Virus record (IMG/VR): IMGVR_UViG_3300024255_000139
Span: 1 to 25,634 of that record
Direction: 5' to 3' (one strand)
DNA length: 25,634 nt
DNA from: a virus
Shown here: positions 15,473 through 24,239 of the stretch, piece after piece
Layout of the letters: each line of letters starts with the position of its first letter
How positions within the stretch are numbered: the stretch's first letter is position 1
The notes under the pieces: model-generated
The model's input: the letters and a program-made list of their open reading frames with translations, nothing else
Told to the model about the DNA's origin: nothing
Database searches by the model: none
Program-made: the position numbers and the translations under genes

Positions 15473-16489
15473 ATGTCAGTATTATTAGTAGACGGAGATA
15501 ACTTACTTACAATCGGATTTTATGGAGTAAAAAATTACTTCTATAAGGGTGATCACATTGGTGGTATATATCATTTCATTAATACTTTAAGAAAATCATT
15601 TGAACTTTATAAGTTAGACAAAATCGTTGTTTTTTGGGACGGAGAAGATGGTGCCGCCACTCGTAAAAGGATGTATTCTCGTTACAAAGAAAACAGAAGA
15701 CAACGAATTAGAACCGACAAAGAAAAAGAGTCTTACACAAGACAAAGAAGAAGAATTCAACAGTACCTCGAGGAACTATATGTTAGACAAGGTGAGTTTG
15801 AATTCTGTGAGGCGGACGACGGTATTGCTGAATACACACAAAAAAGTTCCGAAAATATAATTGTTTACTCTTCTGATGGGGACTTAGCTCAATTAGTATC
15901 TGATACAACAAAGATATATAACCCATCACACAGGAAACTATACGGTCAAGATGATATAATCCTATACGAAAAAGAAGAACTACACATACAGAACGTTAAA
16001 ATCGTTAAGATAGTGTGTGGGGACCGATCAGACAACATTACTGGTATCTATAATTTGGGTACTAAGAAAATGTTAAAACTTTTTCCCGAATTAAAAACAA
16101 AACCTGTCACTTTAAATCAAATTGTTGAACGTTCAAATGAATTATTTGAGGGTGACAAGGATAACAAAACCATTAAAAACCTTTTAACGGGAGTTACAAA
16201 GTACGGTATTTACGGGGAGGAGTTCTTTAACCTTAACGAAAGTATTGTAAGTTTAGATCAACCGTTTCTCACGGATATTGCGAGAGAAACAATCACAGAC
16301 CTTATAAATGAAAAATTGGATCCTGAAGGAAGATCCTATAAGAACACGATGAAGATGATGATGGAAGATGGGATATTCACTGTCTTACCTAAATCGGATG
16401 ATGCGTGGATAAAATTCCTTAATCCTTTCTTACGTTTAACCCGTAAGGAAAAAAATAAAAGAGTTATAAAAATTAAAACAAATGAGTAA
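15473..16489 (+). CDS. 5'-3' exonuclease / RNase H of the FEN (T4 Rnh) family
   Basis: This 338-aa flap nuclease probably removes RNA primers and 5' flaps from lagging-strand fragments, as T4 RNase H does. The metal-binding acidic residues of the PIN-like/FEN fold are visible in order: Asp7 in LLVDGDN, Asp56 in VVFWDGEDG, Glu113-Asp115-Asp116 in FCEADDG, Asp135/Asp137 in YSSDGDLAQL, and Asp184/Asp187 in CGDRSDNI. The last is followed by the helix-hairpin-helix-like GIYNLGTKKMLKLF. The basic arch segment (RKRMYSRYKENRRQ, 64-77) suits single-strand threading. Length is close to T4 Rnh (305 aa), with a Lys-rich C terminus. It overlaps the next gene by 8 nt (ATGAGTAA). RNase H versus general 5' exonuclease cannot be separated from sequence alone. 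Confidence 0.85.
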   Translation: MSVLLVDGDNLLTIGFYGVKNYFYKGDHIGGIYHFINTLRKSFELYKLDKIVVFWDGEDGAATRKRMYSRYKENRRQRIRTDKEKESYTRQRRRIQQYLEELYVRQGEFEFCEADDGIAEYTQKSSENIIVYSSDGDLAQLVSDTTKIYNPSHRKLYGQDDIILYEKEELHIQNVKIVKIVCGDRSDNITGIYNLGTKKMLKLFPELKTKPVTLNQIVERSNELFEGDKDNKTIKNLLTGVTKYGIYGEEFFNLNESIVSLDQPFLTDIARETITDLINEKLDPEGRSYKNTMKMMMEDGIFTVLPKSDDAWIKFLNPFLRLTRKEKNKRVIKIKTNE

Positions 16490-16934
16490 CAACGAAACTA
16501 CAAAACTTGAATTTCTATTAACCTTGAATGATAATATTATCTGTCAAAGGTTCTTCAATGTCCGAGCATTTAACCCAAAAGTTAAAAGATCTTTAGATCT
16601 TCACTATGATGTAAAAAATATTTGTGAAGAAATCGAAGAAAATTTAAAACAAAAAACTTTGGATTATCTACATAAAGATCAACATTATTTTCCCGTTTTC
16701 GACCCTTCGAACAACGAGGGTCCAGACCCAGATGAATACTTCAGAGTAGAGATTAAGCAGAATGACGATGTATTTATTTCAAGGGCATTCCCTGCACATA
16801 TTTATCACCCTAAGGTGAGATATTCTGTGGACATTCGACCGATCTTAAGAAGAGTATTAGGTGGACTAAGTGAGACCTTCTCTTTAGAGGACATAACGAC
16901 AAAATATATGAATTATAATTTACAACAAAACTAA
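16482..16934 (+). CDS. Unknown protein with an internal duplication, between nuclease and helicase genes
   Basis: The family is not recognised. This 150-aa protein consists of two homologous halves at a constant offset of 78 residues. Residues 11-53 and 87-128 share R-x-F-x(4)-[FY]-[NH]-P-K-V-[KR]-x-S-[LV]-D-[LI], with identical R23/R101, F25/F103, P32/P110, K33/K111, V34/V112, S37/S115 and D39/D117. Each half starts with β-like sequence and ends with a helix. The linker (~70-85) is Pro/Asp-rich (PVFDPSNNEGPDPDE). It has no membrane segment. It sits inside the replication operon, overlapping the nuclease gene by 8 nt and 6 bases before the helicase gene, so a replication accessory role, such as helicase loader or SSB partner, is a reasonable guess. 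It does not look like helical T4 gp59 (217 aa). Confidence 0.65.
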   Translation: MSNNETTKLEFLLTLNDNIICQRFFNVRAFNPKVKRSLDLHYDVKNICEEIEENLKQKTLDYLHKDQHYFPVFDPSNNEGPDPDEYFRVEIKQNDDVFISRAFPAHIYHPKVRYSVDIRPILRRVLGGLSETFSLEDITTKYMNYNLQQN

Positions 16935-16940
16935 AGTACT

Positions 16941-18332
16941 ATGAGTGAGATGAACTTCGGAAAATTAGGAAACCAATTCCAACAAGCATTAATAAAATCC
17001 ATCATTGAAGATTCCAAATACGGTGAACAAATAATGGAGGTTCTTGAAAGTAGGTACTTTGATAATAATTCATTTAAATACATTATTACACACGTAAAAG
17101 AGTTGCAGGATATATATAAAACTATCCCAACATACGAGACTCTGAAACAGAAGATAATGACTGAAACGGCAAACAACCCATTAGCCGGTAGATTACACAG
17201 TGAAACACTTCAATCCATTGAAAATTTAGATGAGATTATTGTAGGTCAAACATACGTAAAGGATACTGCCCTTAATTTTTGTAAACAACAAAATTTAAGA
17301 AAAACAATGAGTGAAGCGTTAAAAATAATCGATAAGGGTGATTTTGAATCATATGATAAAATTGCAGATATGGTTAATACGTCACTACAGGTAGGGGCAA
17401 CAGACGATGACATTGTTGATATATTCGATGATCTTGATAATGCGTTGGATATTGATCCAAGAGTACCAATTCCAACAGGAATAGACGGATTGGACAACCT
17501 TTTAAAGGGTGGTATTGGTACAGGTGAGTTAGGTATGATATTGGCACCCACAGGTGTCGGTAAATCAACTATTCTTACTAAGTTCGCGAACACAGCAGCA
17601 AACACTGGACACAATGTTGTACAAATATTTTTTGAAGATACTCAGACACAAATTAGACAGAAACATTTCACATGTTGGTCAGGGTTTAGTACCGATCAGC
17701 AAGTTGAAAGTCCCGAGGCTAAGTTAGAGACAATATCGAAAGCACGTGAATGTCAAGAAAGAGAAAGTTTTGGTGGTTTAAAAATTATCAGAATGGAAAA
17801 TTATAACACCACAGTTAGTGATGTTAAAAGAAAATTATTAAAATTGCAGTCACAAGGGTTTAAGGCGGATTTAGTTGTTATTGATTATGTGGATTGTATG
17901 ATTGCAGATAGATCAAAAGGATATGATGAAGAGTGGAAAGGTGAGGGTTCTGTAATAAGACAATTAGATGCGATGTGTTACGACCTAAACGTGGCATTGT
18001 GGACAGCATCACAAGGTAATAGAAGTTCAATATCTGCGGACATTGTAAATGTAGATGATATGGGTGGTTCGATTAAAAAGGCACAGACAGCACATATAAT
18101 TCTTTCTATTGCAAAGAGTTTAGAACAAAAAGATAATAAGACGGCTAATATGAGTTTAATTAAGTCGCGAATTGGTAGAGACGGTGTGAACTTTAACAAT
18201 TGTAAATTCGATAATGAATTTATGGATATCGATGTTACGGAACAAGAAACTTTATTGGGTCATCAAATGAGGAAACAAGAACAAGGTATTAGCCGTGCAG
18301 CAGAGATATACAAACAGACACACAACATATAA
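16941..18332 (+). CDS. Replicative DNA helicase, gp41/DnaB-type
   Basis: This 463-aa hexameric RecA-fold helicase corresponds to T4 gp41, the fork helicase that moves 5'-3' on the lagging strand. An N-terminal helical domain (~1-150) carries no visible primase motif. A linker with PTGIDGLDNLLKGGIGTGEL precedes the ATPase domain. Walker A is APTGVGKST (202-210); the catalytic glutamate is in FFEDT (Glu232); Walker B is LVVIDYVD (311-318). A sensor/arginine-finger region follows (LWTASQGNRSS, then SLIKSRIGRDG). The length is close to T4 gp41 (475 aa). The primase (gp61 type) is not in this window. ATG 16941 lies 6 bases after the preceding stop. The family call is secure. Confidence 0.9.
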   Translation: MSEMNFGKLGNQFQQALIKSIIEDSKYGEQIMEVLESRYFDNNSFKYIITHVKELQDIYKTIPTYETLKQKIMTETANNPLAGRLHSETLQSIENLDEIIVGQTYVKDTALNFCKQQNLRKTMSEALKIIDKGDFESYDKIADMVNTSLQVGATDDDIVDIFDDLDNALDIDPRVPIPTGIDGLDNLLKGGIGTGELGMILAPTGVGKSTILTKFANTAANTGHNVVQIFFEDTQTQIRQKHFTCWSGFSTDQQVESPEAKLETISKARECQERESFGGLKIIRMENYNTTVSDVKRKLLKLQSQGFKADLVVIDYVDCMIADRSKGYDEEWKGEGSVIRQLDAMCYDLNVALWTASQGNRSSISADIVNVDDMGGSIKKAQTAHIILSIAKSLEQKDNKTANMSLIKSRIGRDGVNFNNCKFDNEFMDIDVTEQETLLGHQMRKQEQGISRAAEIYKQTHNI

Positions 18333-18360
18333 TTAACTTAACTAAATACATTAAAAAAAC

Positions 18361-19335
18361 ATGAGTGAAAAGATTTTACAAGAAAATCCTGGACGATTCG
18401 TCCTATTCCCAATAACACACAACGATATTTGGAAATACTATAAACAACAAGAGGCGAGTTTTTGGACTGCGGAAGAAATTGACTTACAACAAGATGTGAG
18501 TGATTGGGCCAATAAATTAAACGACGATGAAAGACATTTCGTAAAACACGTATTGGCGTTTTTTGCGGCGTCTGATGGTATTGTCAATGAAAATCTCGCG
18601 GAGAATTTCATTAATGATGTACAGTATACTGAAGCAAAGTTCTTTTATGGTTTTCAAATTGCGATGGAGAATATCCACTCAGAGACTTATTCATTATTAA
18701 TTGATTCATTAATTAAAGATACGGAAGAACAAGATAGATTGTTTAATGCAATTGAAACTATTCCTGCAATTCAAAAGAAGGCGGAATGGGCACTTAAATG
18801 GATTGAATCTGATTCATTTGCAGAGAGACTTATTGCATTCGCAGCGGTGGAGGGTATATTCTTTTCAGGATCATTCTGTTCTATATTTTGGTTAAAGAAA
18901 CGTGGTTTAATGCCGGGTCTAACATTTTCTAATGAATTAATTTCGAGAGATGAGGGATTACACTGTGATTTTGCATGTCACTTATATAACAATCATATTG
19001 AAAATAAATTACCTAAAGGAAGAATCGAGGAAATTATTCTTTCCGCATTGGAAATAGAGAAAGAATTTATCCTTGAGGCACTACCTGTTAGGTTAATCGG
19101 TATGAATGCGGATTTAATGGAAAAATACTTGGAATTTGTTACTGATAGATTGTTAGATTCTTTAAATATTAAAAAGAAATTTAATACTGAGAATCCATTT
19201 GACTTTATGCAAAACATAGCATTACAAGGAAAAACTAACTTTTTCGAGAAAAGAGTGGCGGAATACCAAAAAGCGGGTGTTAATAACGAAACCGAAGAGG
19301 ATATAGATTCTGCGTTCGGAGATATGGATTTTTAA
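18361..19335 (+). CDS. nrdB: Ribonucleotide reductase class Ia, small (beta/R2) subunit
   Basis: This 324-aa radical-generating subunit supports dNTP synthesis with NrdA. All diiron ligands and the radical tyrosine are visible: Asp72 ([10 protein letters not shown]), Glu103, His106 and Tyr110 (ENIHSETY), Glu164 (AAVEGIFF), Glu198 and His201 (RDEGLHCDF). Tyr110 is spaced from Asp72, Glu103 and His106 exactly as in E. coli R2 (Tyr122 with Asp84, Glu115, His118). [12 protein letters not shown] and [20 protein letters not shown] are closer to the eukaryotic and Bacteroidota R2 type than to E. coli or T4. The C terminus, ending FGDMDF, is the expected tail that docks on the large subunit. The gene is complete and lies 12 bases before nrdA. 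Start ATG follows ATTAAAAAAAC. Confidence 0.95.
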   Translation: MSEKILQENPGRFVLFPITHNDIWKYYKQQEASFWTAEEIDLQQDVSDWANKLNDDERHFVKHVLAFFAASDGIVNENLAENFINDVQYTEAKFFYGFQIAMENIHSETYSLLIDSLIKDTEEQDRLFNAIETIPAIQKKAEWALKWIESDSFAERLIAFAAVEGIFFSGSFCSIFWLKKRGLMPGLTFSNELISRDEGLHCDFACHLYNNHIENKLPKGRIEEIILSALEIEKEFILEALPVRLIGMNADLMEKYLEFVTDRLLDSLNIKKKFNTENPFDFMQNIALQGKTNFFEKRVAEYQKAGVNNETEEDIDSAFGDMDF

Positions 19336-19347
19336 CAACTAAAAAAG

Positions 19348-21801
19348 ATGAAAGTAAAAAAGAGAAATGGTTCCTTAGAACAAATGAAATATGACAAGAT
19401 CACAAGGAGAATATCCGCACTGTGTTCTGATCTAAACTTAGATTACGTAGACCCCACATATATTACTTTAAAGGTTACACAAGGAATATATGATGAGATA
19501 ACCACAACAGAGTTAGATACTTTGGCTGCGGAGACTGCGGCGTCTATGACAACCACTCATCCCGATTATGCAAAACTTGCGGGTAGACTAGCGGTTACTA
19601 ACTTACATAAAACAACACCTAAAAAGTTTTCACAAGCAATAAAAGAACTATATTCTTTTATCGAACCAAGGACAGGTAAAGAATCCTCATTAATATCTGA
19701 CGATTTATATGAATTCGTTATGAAAAACAAAAGTGTCATTGATGGTGCGGTTGTACAGGAAAGGGATTTTGATTTTGATTATTTTGGGTTTAAGACTTTA
19801 GAGAGATCATATCTATTAAAAATTAGTGGTAAAATAGTTGAGAGACCTCAATACATGTATATGAGGGTCGCAATGGGAATATGTAATGGAGATATAAATG
19901 AAGGAATAAGGATTTATAATGACTTGTCTCAACACTTCTATACTCACGCAACACCAACCCTATTCAATGCAGGTACAAGACGACCACAAATGTCATCTTG
20001 TTTCCTTATTGGTAATAAAGGTGATGATATTAATTCGTTATTTGATACCGTAAAGGATGTTGCTAATATATCCAAATGGGCTGGTGGTATTGGGTTACAC
20101 GTACACGATGTAAGAGCGAAAGGTTCGTACATAAAAGGTACAGGTGGTGAGTCCGACGGGTTACTACCAATGATGAAAACCTACAACGAAGTTGCGAGAT
20201 GGATAAATCAAGGGGGTAAAAGAAAAGGGTCATTTGCAATATACCTTGAACCATGGCATGCAGATGTCTTCGAATTTATTGACTTAAGAAAAAATCATGG
20301 TAAAGAAGAGATGAGAGCGAGAGATTTATTTCTCGCAATGTGGACTCCTGATTTATTCATGGAAAGGGTTAAACAAGATGGGGATTGGACTTTATTCTCA
20401 CCTGATGAAGCGCCTGGTTTGTCAGATGTATATGATTCATCAGAATCTAAAAACTTTACTAAGTTGTATGAAAAATATGAACAAGAGGGTAAAGGTAGAA
20501 GAGTGGTGAAGGCGAGAAAACTTATGGACGCGATATTGACAGCACAGATTGAAACAGGTACACCATACATGTTATATAAAGATGCCGCTAACTCTAAATC
20601 AAATCAAAAGAATTTAGGAACCATTAAGTCATCTAACCTATGTACTGAAATTATTGAATATAGTTCACCTACAGAACAGGCGGTTTGTAACTTAGCATCT
20701 ATAGCATTACCAAAATATATTATAGATGGTGAGTTCAGTCACAGTTTACTATATGACTATGTCTATCAGGTAGTAAGGAATTTAAATAATGTAATTAACT
20801 TAAATTTCTACCCTACAGAAGAAACTAAAAGATCTAATTTTAGACACAGACCAATTGGGTTGGGTATACAAGGTTTGGCGGATGTATTCTGTAAACTTAA
20901 AATACCTTTTGAATCAGAAATTGCGGATACACTTCAAACAGACATATTTGAAACCATCTATTTTGCGGCAATGACATCATCTAAAGACATTTCTTCTGAT
21001 GTTGGACCATATGAATCCATATCAGGGTCACCTATAGAAAAAGGTATTTTCCAATACCAAATGTGGGGATTAAAAGATAAAGATTTATCAGGTAGATGGG
21101 ATTGGAAATCACTCAGAAAAGAGGTGGTTAAGTACGGTGTAAGAAATTCACTTCTATTGGCACCTATGCCGACAGCATCTACAGCACAAATATTAGGTAA
21201 TAATGAGGCGTTCGAACCATTTACTTCTAACCTATATTCAAGAAGAACATTAGGTGGTGAATTTATTGTAATCAACAAACATCTTGTACAGAGTTTAATG
21301 GAAAATGATTTATGGAATGATGAAATCAAGAATAAACTTATAATGGAGAATGGTTCTGTACAGAATATTCCTGAAATCCCTGTTGATGTTAAGGAAGTTT
21401 ACAAGACTGTTTGGGAAATGTCTCAAAAAACATTACTGAATATGGCGGCGAAAAGATCTGTTTTTATTGATCAATCACAGTCACTTAATCTTTTTATAAG
21501 TAATGCTACGAAGGCGAAGTTGTTGGCGGCACATTTACATGGATGGAATTTAGGTTTAAAAACAGGAATGTATTATTTAAGAACAAAATCTGCGGTCGAC
21601 CCACTTAAAGGTTTGGGTGTAAGTACAACTAAAAACAAAACACCCGAGGTAGAGTCGGAACCACAAAAAGAAGTGGTTGAAAACAATACCATACTAACCT
21701 CTAATTCCTTAATAAGTGACAATAAAGAATTACAAATGGTTTCACAACCTACAATACGTCCTGATGACTCACCGTTCGAGTGTGAAGGTTGCGGATCGTA
21801 A
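19348..21801 (+). CDS. nrdA: Ribonucleotide reductase class Ia, large (alpha/R1) subunit
   Basis: This complete 817-aa catalytic subunit reduces ribonucleoside diphosphates. The N-terminal ATP cone (KKRNGSLEQMKYDKI, residues 4-18) is the allosteric activity site. Active-site residues are present: Cys218 (QMSSCFLIG), Asn430-Cys432-Glu434 (SNLCTEI) and Cys447 (AVCNLAS). The phosphate-binding loop PMPTASTAQILG and the radical-transfer tyrosine pair in GMYYLRTKSA are also intact. After a ~45-residue polar linker the chain ends ECEGCGS, the redox CxxC tail (Cys812, Cys815) that accepts electrons from thioredoxin or glutaredoxin. Residue spacing follows the eukaryotic-type enzyme, matching nrdB just upstream. 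No intein or intron interrupts it. A strong terminator follows 28 bases after the stop. Confidence 0.95.
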   Translation: MKVKKRNGSLEQMKYDKITRRISALCSDLNLDYVDPTYITLKVTQGIYDEITTTELDTLAAETAASMTTTHPDYAKLAGRLAVTNLHKTTPKKFSQAIKELYSFIEPRTGKESSLISDDLYEFVMKNKSVIDGAVVQERDFDFDYFGFKTLERSYLLKISGKIVERPQYMYMRVAMGICNGDINEGIRIYNDLSQHFYTHATPTLFNAGTRRPQMSSCFLIGNKGDDINSLFDTVKDVANISKWAGGIGLHVHDVRAKGSYIKGTGGESDGLLPMMKTYNEVARWINQGGKRKGSFAIYLEPWHADVFEFIDLRKNHGKEEMRARDLFLAMWTPDLFMERVKQDGDWTLFSPDEAPGLSDVYDSSESKNFTKLYEKYEQEGKGRRVVKARKLMDAILTAQIETGTPYMLYKDAANSKSNQKNLGTIKSSNLCTEIIEYSSPTEQAVCNLASIALPKYIIDGEFSHSLLYDYVYQVVRNLNNVINLNFYPTEETKRSNFRHRPIGLGIQGLADVFCKLKIPFESEIADTLQTDIFETIYFAAMTSSKDISSDVGPYESISGSPIEKGIFQYQMWGLKDKDLSGRWDWKSLRKEVVKYGVRNSLLLAPMPTASTAQILGNNEAFEPFTSNLYSRRTLGGEFIVINKHLVQSLMENDLWNDEIKNKLIMENGSVQNIPEIPVDVKEVYKTVWEMSQKTLLNMAAKRSVFIDQSQSLNLFISNATKAKLLAAHLHGWNLGLKTGMYYLRTKSAVDPLKGLGVSTTKNKTPEVESEPQKEVVENNTILTSNSLISDNKELQMVSQPTIRPDDSPFECEGCGS

Positions 21802-21829
21802 GTTTAACCACATTTTGTCAGTTTTTTTT

Positions 21830-21858
21830 AAACCCACCACCAAGGTGGGTTTTTTATT
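21830..21858 (+). terminator. Strong intrinsic terminator after nrdA
   Basis: AAACCCACC (21830-21838) pairs perfectly with GGTGGGTTT (21844-21852) over 9 bp around a 5-nt loop (ACCAA), followed by TTATTTA; T residues 21850-21854 form the tract. It marks the end of the replication/nucleotide operon before the baseplate wedge genes. The CCCACC/GGTGGG core also occurs in the outer stem of the RNA element at 14357-14435. Confidence 0.85.
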
Positions 21859-21881
21859 TACAATCATTTTGGTATTGAATA

Positions 21882-21889
21882 TATTTATT
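21882..21889 (+). promoter_or_regulatory. Degenerate TATTTATA-like motif before the gp25-like gene
   Basis: TATTTATT differs by one base from the motif at 1314-1321, 12137-12144 and 24228-24235 and lies 3 bases before the ATG at 21893. A new transcription start is expected here because a strong terminator lies just upstream. If used as a -10-like element it would give a leaderless transcript, so the assignment is weak. Confidence 0.2.
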
Positions 21890-21892
21890 AGT

Positions 21893-22345
21893 ATGGCAGT
21901 AACATATGGAATTGACTTTCCTTTTAGAGAAAGTCTGACAGGAGATTATTTAAAAATGAGTACAAGCCCCGAAAAAGAGGTCAGGGCAAACCTTATTCAC
22001 CTTATTCTTACAAAGAAAGGTAGTAGATATTACTTACCTGATTTTGGGACGAGGATATATGAATACATCTTTGATCAAAACGATATGGTTACATTTAATT
22101 TAATTGAGGAAGAAATTAGAGAGGGTTGTAAGAAATACTTACCGAATCTTGATATTAATTCAATTAAAGTGATTTCTTCAGAAGATGATTCCGATCCCGT
22201 AACAACGGTGGATGAAGAAGATGATGAAAGATTATTTAGACTTGCGGACGAATCAACTAAACCATACACCGCAAAAGTTAAAATTGATTACACGGTTAAT
22301 AATGGTGCGTTTTCGTCATCAGATTTTATAATAATTAATATATAA
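21893..22345 (+). CDS. Baseplate wedge protein, gp25-like
   Basis: This 150-aa protein belongs to the GPW/gp25 family, whose members sit in the inner baseplate and start sheath assembly. The pattern is clear: an N-terminal GIDFPFRES, a helix SPEKEVRANLIHLILTKKGS and the family hallmark RYYLPDFGTRIYEYIFD ('R-x-x-x-P-x-F-G'), followed by a helix and a C-terminal β segment (KVKIDYTVNNGAF). An acidic insertion at ~103-120 (SEDDSDPVTTVDEEDDE) makes it slightly longer than T4 gp25 (132 aa). ATG 21893 is chosen because an in-frame upstream start at 21716 would lie inside nrdA and run through the terminator. The gp6-like gene starts 1 base after the stop, repeating the common gp25-gp6 wedge neighbourhood of T4-like phages. 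Confidence 0.88.
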   Translation: MAVTYGIDFPFRESLTGDYLKMSTSPEKEVRANLIHLILTKKGSRYYLPDFGTRIYEYIFDQNDMVTFNLIEEEIREGCKKYLPNLDINSIKVISSEDDSDPVTTVDEEDDERLFRLADESTKPYTAKVKIDYTVNNGAFSSSDFIIINI

Positions 22346-22346
22346 G

Positions 22347-24179
22347 ATGGCAAAAAAAATATCATACGCTAAAAGAGACTTTGCAGGATTAAGAGAGGAG
22401 TTGGTTAATTTAACTAACGATTTTTACCCTGACTTAATAAAGAACACTAACGATGCATCGATTTATTCGGTGATGTTAGATCTTAACGCCGCAATAGGTG
22501 ATAACCTACACTACCATATTGATAGGGTTTGGCAAGAAACGATGTTAGATTTCGCACAACAAAGGAGATCACTTTTTCACATTGCAAAAACATATGGTAT
22601 TAATGTACCGGGTAATCGTCCATCAGTTGCATTATCTGATTTCTCAGTAAATGTACCTGTAAGAGGTGATAAAGAAGATGAGAGATATTTGGGTGTACTC
22701 AAGGCAGGGGCACAAGTATCGGGTGGAGGACAAACATTTGAAACTATAGAGGATATAGATTTCTCAAGTCCATTTAATAGTAAGGGAGAACCGAATAGAC
22801 TTAAGATACCAAACTTTGACAGTAATAATAAGTTGGTATCATACACAATTACAAAAAGAGATGCAATAGTTAATGGTGTGTCAAGAGTTTTTAGGAGAGT
22901 AATTGGGGCACAAGATCAAAAACCATTTTTAAAACTGTTTTTACCTGAACAAAATGTGTTAGGTGTAACGTCAATAATACATAAGGAAGGAACTAACTTC
23001 ACATCTAACCCGTCAACCTCCGAATTTCAAGATGAGAAAAACAGGTGGTATGAAGTTAAGAGTTTAATGGAGGATAAGGTATTCCTCCCAAATAAAACCA
23101 AAACATCAGACACAGATAATTTTACTGCGGGTGAATACAAAAGAGTAACAAACAAATTTATTTCAGAATATACACCTGAAGGATATATGTCAGTGACTTT
23201 TGGATCTGGTAATATTGATCCACTTGATAACTTAGACAAGTTTAACGAAGGTAAGTTGAAGGTTAACTTGGCATCATATTTAAATAATTTATCATTAGGG
23301 TCAACACCTAAGAAAAACTCAACTGTGTTTATCAAATATAGAATAGGTGGAGGTAAAAATAGCAATCTTGGTGTTAATGTAATAACAAGTGTAGAAAATG
23401 TAGAGTTTAATGTGACAGGACCATTAGGAAATGTCAATAGTCAAGTTATACGTTCTTTAAATGCGACCAATGTAACCCCTGCGGTAGGTGGTTCAGATCA
23501 ACCCACAATTGAGGAAATAAGAAATATGGTGGGATATAACTTTGCGGCACAGGATAGAGCGGTAACACTTAATGATTATAAAGTTTTGATAGAGACGATG
23601 CCTTCCACATACGGCGCACCCGCAAAAGTAAATGTCATGGAAGAAGACAATAAAGTTAAAATAAAACTTCTTTCCTACGATGATGAGGGTAACTTAAATG
23701 ATACTGTTTCAACAACACTTAAAAACAACATATTAAGGTATCTAACGAACTATAGAATGATTAATGACTATATTGATATACAAAGTGGAGAAGTCCTTGA
23801 TTTAGGGTTAGAAATCGATTTATTAATTGATAAGAATATTAATCAGACAGACGTACTCAAAGAAGTGGTTAGTCAATCAACATCATTCTTCAACATCGAG
23901 AAAAGAAAAATGGGTGACCCACTGTTTGTAGGTGAGTTACAGAAAGAAATATCAAATATATCTGGAATTGTTAATGTTGTTGACTTAAGAGTTTTTGGAA
24001 AAACAGGTGGAGAATATTCACCGGCGGAAGTAAGTCAAGGATATAGTGACGAGGAAACAAAACAAGTTGCTCAGTCAGATTCAACAATTTTTATGAAAAG
24101 TAACCAAATCTTCCAAATTAGATTCCCTAATAAAGATATAAAAATTAGGGTTAAATCTTTAGGTTCCACTACATTTTAA
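22347..24179 (+). CDS. Baseplate wedge protein, gp6/Baseplate J-like
   Basis: This 610-aa protein has the features of the T4 gp6/phage J family, which dimerises to form the inner ring of the baseplate wedge. The N terminus (SYAKRDFAGLREELVNLTND, then IYSVMLDLNAAIGDNLHYHI and a helix with RRSLFHIAKTYGINVPG) is typical of the family. It continues with β-rich arms (SVALSDFSVNVPV). A C-terminal module contains NMVGYNFAAQDRAVTLNDYK, the J-protein 'A-x-x-R-A-V-T-x-x-D-Y' signature. Its length is close to T4 gp6 (660 aa). It has no cysteine-rich or enzymatic motifs. The partner gp25-like gene is immediately upstream, and a possible gp7-position gene follows after 60 bases. Confidence 0.82.
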   Translation: MAKKISYAKRDFAGLREELVNLTNDFYPDLIKNTNDASIYSVMLDLNAAIGDNLHYHIDRVWQETMLDFAQQRRSLFHIAKTYGINVPGNRPSVALSDFSVNVPVRGDKEDERYLGVLKAGAQVSGGGQTFETIEDIDFSSPFNSKGEPNRLKIPNFDSNNKLVSYTITKRDAIVNGVSRVFRRVIGAQDQKPFLKLFLPEQNVLGVTSIIHKEGTNFTSNPSTSEFQDEKNRWYEVKSLMEDKVFLPNKTKTSDTDNFTAGEYKRVTNKFISEYTPEGYMSVTFGSGNIDPLDNLDKFNEGKLKVNLASYLNNLSLGSTPKKNSTVFIKYRIGGGKNSNLGVNVITSVENVEFNVTGPLGNVNSQVIRSLNATNVTPAVGGSDQPTIEEIRNMVGYNFAAQDRAVTLNDYKVLIETMPSTYGAPAKVNVMEEDNKVKIKLLSYDDEGNLNDTVSTTLKNNILRYLTNYRMINDYIDIQSGEVLDLGLEIDLLIDKNINQTDVLKEVVSQSTSFFNIEKRKMGDPLFVGELQKEISNISGIVNVVDLRVFGKTGGEYSPAEVSQGYSDEETKQVAQSDSTIFMKSNQIFQIRFPNKDIKIRVKSLGSTTF

Positions 24180-24223
24180 AATTCTTTTTCTGTATTATTA
24201 TTAATTAAGGGAAACTATGTTCC

Positions 24224-24236
24224 AATCTATTTATAT
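24224..24236 (+). promoter_or_regulatory. Second copy of the 13-mer AATCTATTTATAT
   Basis: Identical over 13 bases to 1310-1322, this copy lies just before the ATG pair at 24240/24243. The spacing is so short (4-7 bases) that, if it is a -10-like element, the mRNA would begin at or near the start codon. The 60-base gap it lies in (24180-24239) has no clear hairpin. Confidence 0.35.
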
Positions 24237-24239
24237 GAT

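Noticed and set aside
15627-15860. Plus-strand 77-codon frame overlapping the flap nuclease gene
   Set aside because: Out of frame within conserved metal-binding motifs; Lys/Glu-rich shadow peptide.
20958-21329. Minus-strand 123-codon frame inside nrdA
   Set aside because: Lies opposite conserved NrdA active-site sequence, so it is a by-product of codon composition.
21716-21892. In-frame 5' extension of the gp25-like gene
   Set aside because: It would begin inside nrdA and translate through a strong terminator; the gp25 family pattern starts right after ATG 21893.
23027-23437. Minus-strand 136-codon frame inside the gp6-like gene
   Set aside because: Mirror of a well-supported coding gene; no start context, no protein features.
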